Positions 5,287 through 8,434 of a DNA stretch of 8,434 nucleotides are shown piece by piece. This DNA is from an uncultured Collinsella sp. (lineage in GTDB: Bacteria; Actinomycetota; Coriobacteriia; Coriobacteriales; Coriobacteriaceae), in contig UQTD01000072.1 of assembly GCA_900543845.1 (NCBI GenBank), positions 1-8,434 of the forward strand, read 5' to 3'. Each line of letters opens with the position of its first letter. The stretch's first letter is position 1. The notes under the pieces were generated by a model. It searched no databases. It had not been told where the DNA came from and worked only from the letters and a program-made list of their open reading frames with translations. Position numbers and translations under genes: made by a program.

Positions 5287-7317
5287 CTACAGCTCGTTGG
5301 CCGCGTGATACGCCGTGCGGATGGCGCTCGCAATGTCGGCGGTGCGCTCGCCCGAGCAGTCGCCCACGCAGGTCACGGGCACCGTCACGCCGTCCAGGTC
5401 AAACGCGTTGGCCTTGGAGCCCACGGCCATCACCACGTAATCGCAGGCGATCTTCACCGGCTCCTCGGCGCCGTCCTCGGTGGTGCGAATGGCCTCCACG
5501 CCCTCGTCGGTAATGGCGGTCAGGCGGGTCTTCACGTGCTGCTCCACGTTGTGCTCTGCAAAGTCGCTCATGATCAGCGGCAGAATGGTCTCGGACTCGC
5601 CCGCGGCAATCTTGTCGAGCATCTCCACGATCGCCACCTCGCAACCGTGCTGCAGCAGATACTCGGCAGTCTCGGTGCCCACCAGGCCACCGCCAATAAC
5701 GGCGACACGGCCCGTAAGCTCAACCTTGCCGGCCAGCACGTCCCAGCTCGAGACGACCTTCTCCGAGTCGGCACCCGGAACGGGGATGACCACGTCGTGC
5801 GCGCCCACGGCCACAATCGCGGCGTCGGCGGCGTTGAGGTCCTCAGCGGTAGCAACATGGTTGAGCTCGACCTTCACACCCAGGCCGGGCAGAATCTTCT
5901 CGTAGTACTCGACCGAGCGCATGATCTCGTCCTTGCGCGGAGGCGCGGCCGCCAGCACAATCTGGCCGCCCAGATGATCGCTCGCCTCGTAGACGGTCAC
6001 GTCGTAACCGCGCTTGGCCGCCACGCGCGCGGCCTCCAGGCCGGCAATACCGCCGCCCACCACGGCGATCTTCTTGTCGCCCTCGCCCGGCTTAATGGCG
6101 ATGGTCGCCTCGTCGCCGTTCTCGGCATTGAGCACGCACGAGATGTACTTGCGGTTTTGAATCGCATCGACGCAGCCCTTGTTGCAGTTGAGGCACTCGC
6201 GGATGGGTTCGCCCGTGGCAGCCTTCAGCGCAATGTCGGGATCGCACATGAGCGAGCGGCCATAGGCGACGATGTCGGCCGCGCCGTCTTCCAGGATCTT
6301 CTCGCCGGCCTCGACCGAGACTACACGGCCGACGGTTGCCACCGGCACGGAGACCAGGGCCTTAACGCGCTCGGCCACGGGCAGCGTCCAGTTGTAGGGC
6401 ATGGCGCCCATGGGCGGAATGGTGTCGCCCATGTTGCCGGTGTGGTTGGCCTGCGCGACCTGGATCATGTCGATGCCCGCGCCCTCGAGCAGCTTGGCAA
6501 ACTCGCAGGCCTCGTCAGGCTGCAGGCCGCCCTTGCCGCGCGGCGTGCCGTCGGGGTTCTCCATAATCACGGGGAGCTTGTACTCCACCATCAGCTGCGG
6601 CGCGGCTTCCTTAATGGCAGCGACGACCTCCAGCGCGTAGCGGACGCGGTTCTCGAACGAGCCACCGTACTCGTCGGTGCGCTGGTTGAGGATGGCCGAG
6701 CACAGCGAACCCACCAGGCGGTCGCCGTGGACCTCGATGGCGTCGATGCCAGCCTGCTGCGCGCGGGCAGCCGAGGCGGCGATGGCCTCCTTGATCTGGG
6801 TGAGCTGCTCTACGCTTGCCTCGTTCACAAAGTGCTGCATGTCGTGGTGCAGCTTGGCGTAGGCCTGATTGCGGATCTCGTTGGACTCGGCCATCTTGGC
6901 GGCAAAGGTCTCCTCGTCGCCGGCGGCCTTGGCCTCCTGCGCGGCCTTGGCAGCGGCCATGGATCCCATGACCATGCGGCCGACACCGGGCACGTCATAC
7001 TCGGGGTGGAACAGCTGCAGCGCGACCTTGGCGCTGTGCTTGTGGACGGCGTCGGCCAGTGCCTTAAACGTGGGGATCTGGGCGTCGGTCGCCAGCTTGG
7101 GCGTGGGGCTTGCGGTCATAACGGGAGCGACGTCGCCGATGACGATGTAGCTCACGCCGCCACGGGCCAGACGCTCATAAAAGGCCAGGCTGCGCTCGCC
7201 GATGGAACCGTCGCGCTCCTCGTAGCCGGTGGTCAGCGGCGGGAACATAATGCGGTTCTTGAGCTCAAGGGGGCCAACCGTAATGGGCTGGAGCAGCTTG
7301 GATGCAGGTGCGGTCAT
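5287..7317 (-). CDS. OYE-family NADH:flavin oxidoreductase with [4Fe-4S] and FAD/NAD domains (FadH/BaiCD/enoate reductase type)
   Basis: Residue numbers count from the upstream ATG at 7323. I prefer the second ATG (7317) because GAGG lies 7 nt before it but only 1 nt before the first. Residues about 10-370 form an FMN-binding old-yellow-enzyme barrel (RTDEYGGSFENR at 215-226). C377, C380, C384 and C396 (CX2CX3CX11C) bind a [4Fe-4S] cluster. Residues about 418-678 form an FAD/NAD reductase domain with GGGIAG at 423-428, GGGLVG at 544-549 and CVGDC near 652-656. Such enzymes pass electrons from NAD(P)H through FAD and Fe-S to FMN and usually reduce an activated C=C bond; the substrate cannot be read here. 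The usual HGAH motif after the EIH/EVH is replaced by HGDR (199-202), and residues about 120-168 form an extra helical Ala/Lys/Glu-rich insert. It is a single gene with its own terminator, probably cytosolic, and has the alternating repeat array about 140 bases upstream. Confidence 0.9.
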   Translation of the reverse strand: MTAPASKLLQPITVGPLELKNRIMFPPLTTGYEERDGSIGERSLAFYERLARGGVSYIVIGDVAPVMTASPTPKLATDAQIPTFKALADAVHKHSAKVALQLFHPEYDVPGVGRMVMGSMAAAKAAQEAKAAGDEETFAAKMAESNEIRNQAYAKLHHDMQHFVNEASVEQLTQIKEAIAASAARAQQAGIDAIEVHGDRLVGSLCSAILNQRTDEYGGSFENRVRYALEVVAAIKEAAPQLMVEYKLPVIMENPDGTPRGKGGLQPDEACEFAKLLEGAGIDMIQVAQANHTGNMGDTIPPMGAMPYNWTLPVAERVKALVSVPVATVGRVVSVEAGEKILEDGAADIVAYGRSLMCDPDIALKAATGEPIRECLNCNKGCVDAIQNRKYISCVLNAENGDEATIAIKPGEGDKKIAVVGGGIAGLEAARVAAKRGYDVTVYEASDHLGGQIVLAAAPPRKDEIMRSVEYYEKILPGLGVKVELNHVATAEDLNAADAAIVAVGAHDVVIPVPGADSEKVVSSWDVLAGKVELTGRVAVIGGGLVGTETAEYLLQHGCEVAIVEMLDKIAAGESETILPLIMSDFAEHNVEQHVKTRLTAITDEGVEAIRTTEDGAEEPVKIACDYVVMAVGSKANAFDLDGVTVPVTCVGDCSGERTADIASAIRTAYHAANEL

Positions 7318-7455
7318 GGACATTCCTCTCTTGTAGGCGCGGCGGCGATGGTGCCGCGTAGTTGTCTAGAGGATATGGCATGGGGGCACAGCGGCGCAAC
7401 GAAAATCGGCGAATATCAGGTGGCGGCAGGTGGATGGGGCGAGGCGGCCCGTCGG

Positions 7456-7835
7456 TTTGTCTCAATCTGTAACAGTTACTCAGCAAAACCGGGTCTTACT
7501 GTTACAGATCGAGACAAACGGGAGCGTTCCGTCGGAAAATCTCGATCTGTAACACCTACAGGCCAAAAACGACCCTAGATGTTACAGATCAAGACAAACC
7601 AATCTAGCCTGCCGAAAAATCTAAATCTGTAACAGTAACTCGGCAAAATGGGCTCCAGATGTTACAGATCGAGATAAACGGGACCCGTCTGCCAGAAAAT
7701 CTCAATCTGTAACAACAACTCGGCAAAATCCGCCCCTCGTGTTACAGATTTAGATAAACGGGACCCAACCCACCGGCATATCTCGATCTGTAACACCCAG
7801 CCGCCCAAATCGGGTCTAGATGTTACAGATCGAGA
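7456..7835. repeat. Array of ten 15-base elements in alternating orientation, 40-base pitch
   Basis: The element TGTTACAGAT-NN-AGA and its reverse complement alternate ten times. Reverse-orientation copies start at 7460, 7540, 7620, 7700 and 7781; forward copies start at 7500, 7580, 7660, 7740 and 7821. Neighbouring copies are separated by exactly 25 bases, except one spacer of 26 (7755-7780). The first ten bases and the final AGA are invariant in all ten copies; only positions 11 (C/T) and 12 (G/A/T) vary. Each adjacent pair can form a 13-15 bp hairpin; the last pair is perfect, and the first extends to 19 bases with one mismatch. Spacers inside a pair share a pattern (about CTCGGCAAAAT then CGGGTC) and spacers between pairs share another (about YAAACGGGACC then GCCGGAAAA), so the array grew as an 80-base unit. 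It lies between the tRNA terminator and the oxidoreductase gene. Function is unknown. Confidence 0.93.
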
Positions 7836-7858
7836 TTTTGTTTGAGAAGCCGAGAATT

Positions 7859-7876
7859 GGACCGAAAACACGGTCC
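7859..7876. other. Small hairpin between repeat array and tRNA terminator
   Basis: GGACCG and CGGTCC are separated by the loop AAAACA, a perfect 6-bp stem. There is no T-run on either strand, so I do not call it a terminator. It may be a minor structure downstream of the tRNA transcript. Confidence 0.35.
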
Positions 7877-7885
7877 CCAAATAAC

Positions 7886-7913
7886 AAAAAAACTCGCCGG
7901 CTAGGCCGACGAG
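7886..7913 (-). terminator. Rho-independent terminator of tRNA-fMet
   Basis: On the minus strand CTCGTCGGC, loop CTA and GCCGGCGAG form a 9-bp stem with one G·U pair, followed by seven T. It begins 11 nt after the encoded CCA end of the tRNA, so the tRNA is probably transcribed alone. Confidence 0.92.
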
Positions 7914-7924
7914 CTGCAAGTTCT

Positions 7925-8001
7925 TGGTCGCGGGGGCAGGATTTGAACCTACGACCTCCGGGTTATGAGCCCGGCGAGCTACCAGACTGCTCCACCCCGC
8001 A
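7925..8001 (-). tRNA. Initiator tRNA-fMet (anticodon CAT)
   Basis: This 77-base tRNA includes an encoded CCA end. The arms are: acceptor TGCGGGG/CCCCGCG, D stem GAGC/GCTC, anticodon stem CCGGG/CCCGG around CTCATAA (anticodon at 7965-7967), T stem GTAGG/CCTGC with loop TTCAAAT. The three consecutive G:C pairs next to the anticodon loop (GGG/CCC), the A11:U24 pair and a non-Watson-Crick first pair mark it as the initiator rather than an elongator tRNA-Met. Position 1·72 is U·G here, against C·A in E. coli; either weak pair suits formylation and exclusion from elongation. It has its own promoter and terminator. Confidence 0.96.
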
Positions 8002-8032
8002 ATGTCTGGGCGCCTCATGTGCGCTAGAAAGA

Positions 8033-8061
8033 ATATTACGTGGGAGTTCGGTAAACGGCAA
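8033..8061 (-). promoter_or_regulatory. Promoter of tRNA-fMet
   Basis: On the minus strand TTGCCG (8061-8056) and TAATAT (8038-8033) are separated by 17 bases, each matching four of six consensus bases. The -10 box ends 31 bases before the mature tRNA, leaving a short 5' leader for RNase P. The fit in spacing and position makes this plausible. Confidence 0.55.
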
Positions 8062-8134
8062 GGAAAATCTCGTAGAGCATAATTCCTTCATATTTAAAAC
8101 CCCTTAGCCCATATCACCGTAAACGAATCGCAGC

Positions 8135-8162
8135 CTGGCACCGCCGGCGGCGCGTATACAAT
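8135..8162 (+). promoter_or_regulatory. Candidate coaX promoter
   Basis: CTGGCA (8135-8140) and TACAAT (8157-8162) are 16 bases apart, matching four and five of six consensus bases. The expected start site leaves a leader of about 30 bases to the ATG at 8199. The spacer contains the perfect palindrome CCGCCGGCGG (8141-8150). Confidence 0.45.
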
Positions 8163-8198
8163 GGTGCGCGTCCTTTTACGCCGACACCTGGAGTAGAC

Positions 8199-8434
8199 AT
8201 GCTGCTCGCTATCGATATGGGAAACACGCAGACGGCCATGGGCCTGTTTGACGGAGACGAGCTGGTGCAGTCGTGGCGCATGCCCACCGACCGCTCCTAT
8301 ACCGCCGACGAGATCCACGTGCGCCTGATGGGCTTCTTTAAGATGTACGGCCTTTCGCTCGATGCGGTCGACGCGATCGCCTTTGCCGGCGTGGTGCCGC
8401 AGCTCTCGCGCGAGTGGCACGCCGTGGCCGACCG
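8199..8434 (+). CDS. coaX: Type III pantothenate kinase, N-terminal part (cut by window end)
   Basis: The first 78 residues are present, out of about 255 usual for the family. CoaX phosphorylates pantothenate with ATP, the first committed step of coenzyme A synthesis, in the cytosol. The N-terminus LLAIDMGNTQTAMGLFDGD carries the phosphate-binding D-x-GNT motif (D6, G8-T10) of the ASKHA fold in its type III form, followed by the expected SWRMPTDRSYTADE stretch and the AFAGVVPQLS strand. GGAG lies 5 nt before the ATG. Type III enzymes are typically insensitive to CoA feedback and need a monovalent cation. The gene is divergent from the tRNA-fMet gene and shares its upstream region. The pantothenate and catalytic residues lie beyond the window. 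Confidence 0.93.
   Translation, partial: MLLAIDMGNTQTAMGLFDGDELVQSWRMPTDRSYTADEIHVRLMGFFKMYGLSLDAVDAIAFAGVVPQLSREWHAVAD

Noticed and set aside
7265..7486. N-terminal extension or separate small gene upstream of the oxidoreductase
   Set aside because: The frame has no recognisable sequence, overlaps the oxidoreductase start in another frame and enters the array. The GAGG site fits the ATG at 7317.
5305..7578. Very long plus-strand open frame opposite the oxidoreductase
   Set aside because: It is antisense to a gene with clear domains and is rich in His, Arg, Gly and Ala, as expected from the complement of GC-rich codons. It has no recognisable motif and runs into the repeat array.
7456..7835. 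CRISPR array
   Set aside because: The repeat is only 15 bases, alternates in orientation, and the spacers are related to each other rather than unique. No cas gene is in the window.
7456..7835. Tandem rho-independent terminators
   Set aside because: The hairpins have 25-base loops and none is followed by a convincing T-run, apart from a short TTTTG after the last arm. The array already follows a complete terminator at 7886-7913.
7858..7880. Second terminator for the tRNA
   Set aside because: The 6-bp GGACCG/CGGTCC hairpin has no T-run on either strand, and a much better terminator precedes it.
7662..8018. Minus-strand open frame through the tRNA and part of the array
   Set aside because: The RRAHNPEVVGSNPAPATKN-type peptide is the well-known spurious translation of a tRNA gene. 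The rest translates repeat sequence.

Overview
The window looks like chromosomal DNA from a high-GC Coriobacteriia actinobacterium, most likely Collinsella or a close relative. This is inferred from codon composition, the style of the predicted proteins and the gene content; I could not run a search. Almost everything is on the minus strand. Only the last gene, coaX, is on the plus strand.

Positions 1-4159 (minus) hold the start of an operon for a membrane-bound, energy-converting complex of the group 4 [NiFe]-hydrogenase / complex I superfamily (Ech, Hyc, Hyf or a related Ehr complex). In transcription order the genes are a 960-residue protein fusing a NuoL/HyfB-type antiporter subunit to a NuoH/HyfC/EchB-type subunit, a NuoB/EchC-type [4Fe-4S] subunit with hydrogenase-type cysteine spacing, and a NuoC/EchD-type subunit that runs off the window edge. 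Stop, Shine-Dalgarno and start sites interlock, so translation is probably coupled. Near the edge the NuoC-like frame stops looking like NuoC. It passes in frame through a stretch resembling a LivK-type solute-binding protein and then seryl-tRNA synthetase motif 2. This looks more like a chimeric contig end than a real protein.

Positions 4160-5286 hold a stand-alone double helix-turn-helix protein resembling an IS3/IS150 OrfA, with its own terminator, then an AT-rich intergenic stretch, then two strong hairpins that end the next gene. Positions 5287-7317 encode a large old-yellow-enzyme-type oxidoreductase (FMN barrel, [4Fe-4S] cluster, FAD/NAD domain) of the FadH/BaiCD/enoate reductase group.

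Positions 7456-7835, upstream of that oxidoreductase, hold the most striking structure: ten copies of a 15-base element in strictly alternating orientation, one every 40 bases, separated by 25-base spacers (one is 26). It is neither a CRISPR array nor a simple terminator cluster. I do not know its function. It could be a multi-site operator, a BIME-like repeat, or a source of mutually exclusive hairpins.

Positions 7886-8061 hold an initiator tRNA-fMet with promoter and terminator. From 8199 the window enters coaX (type III pantothenate kinase), divergent from the tRNA and cut by the window end.
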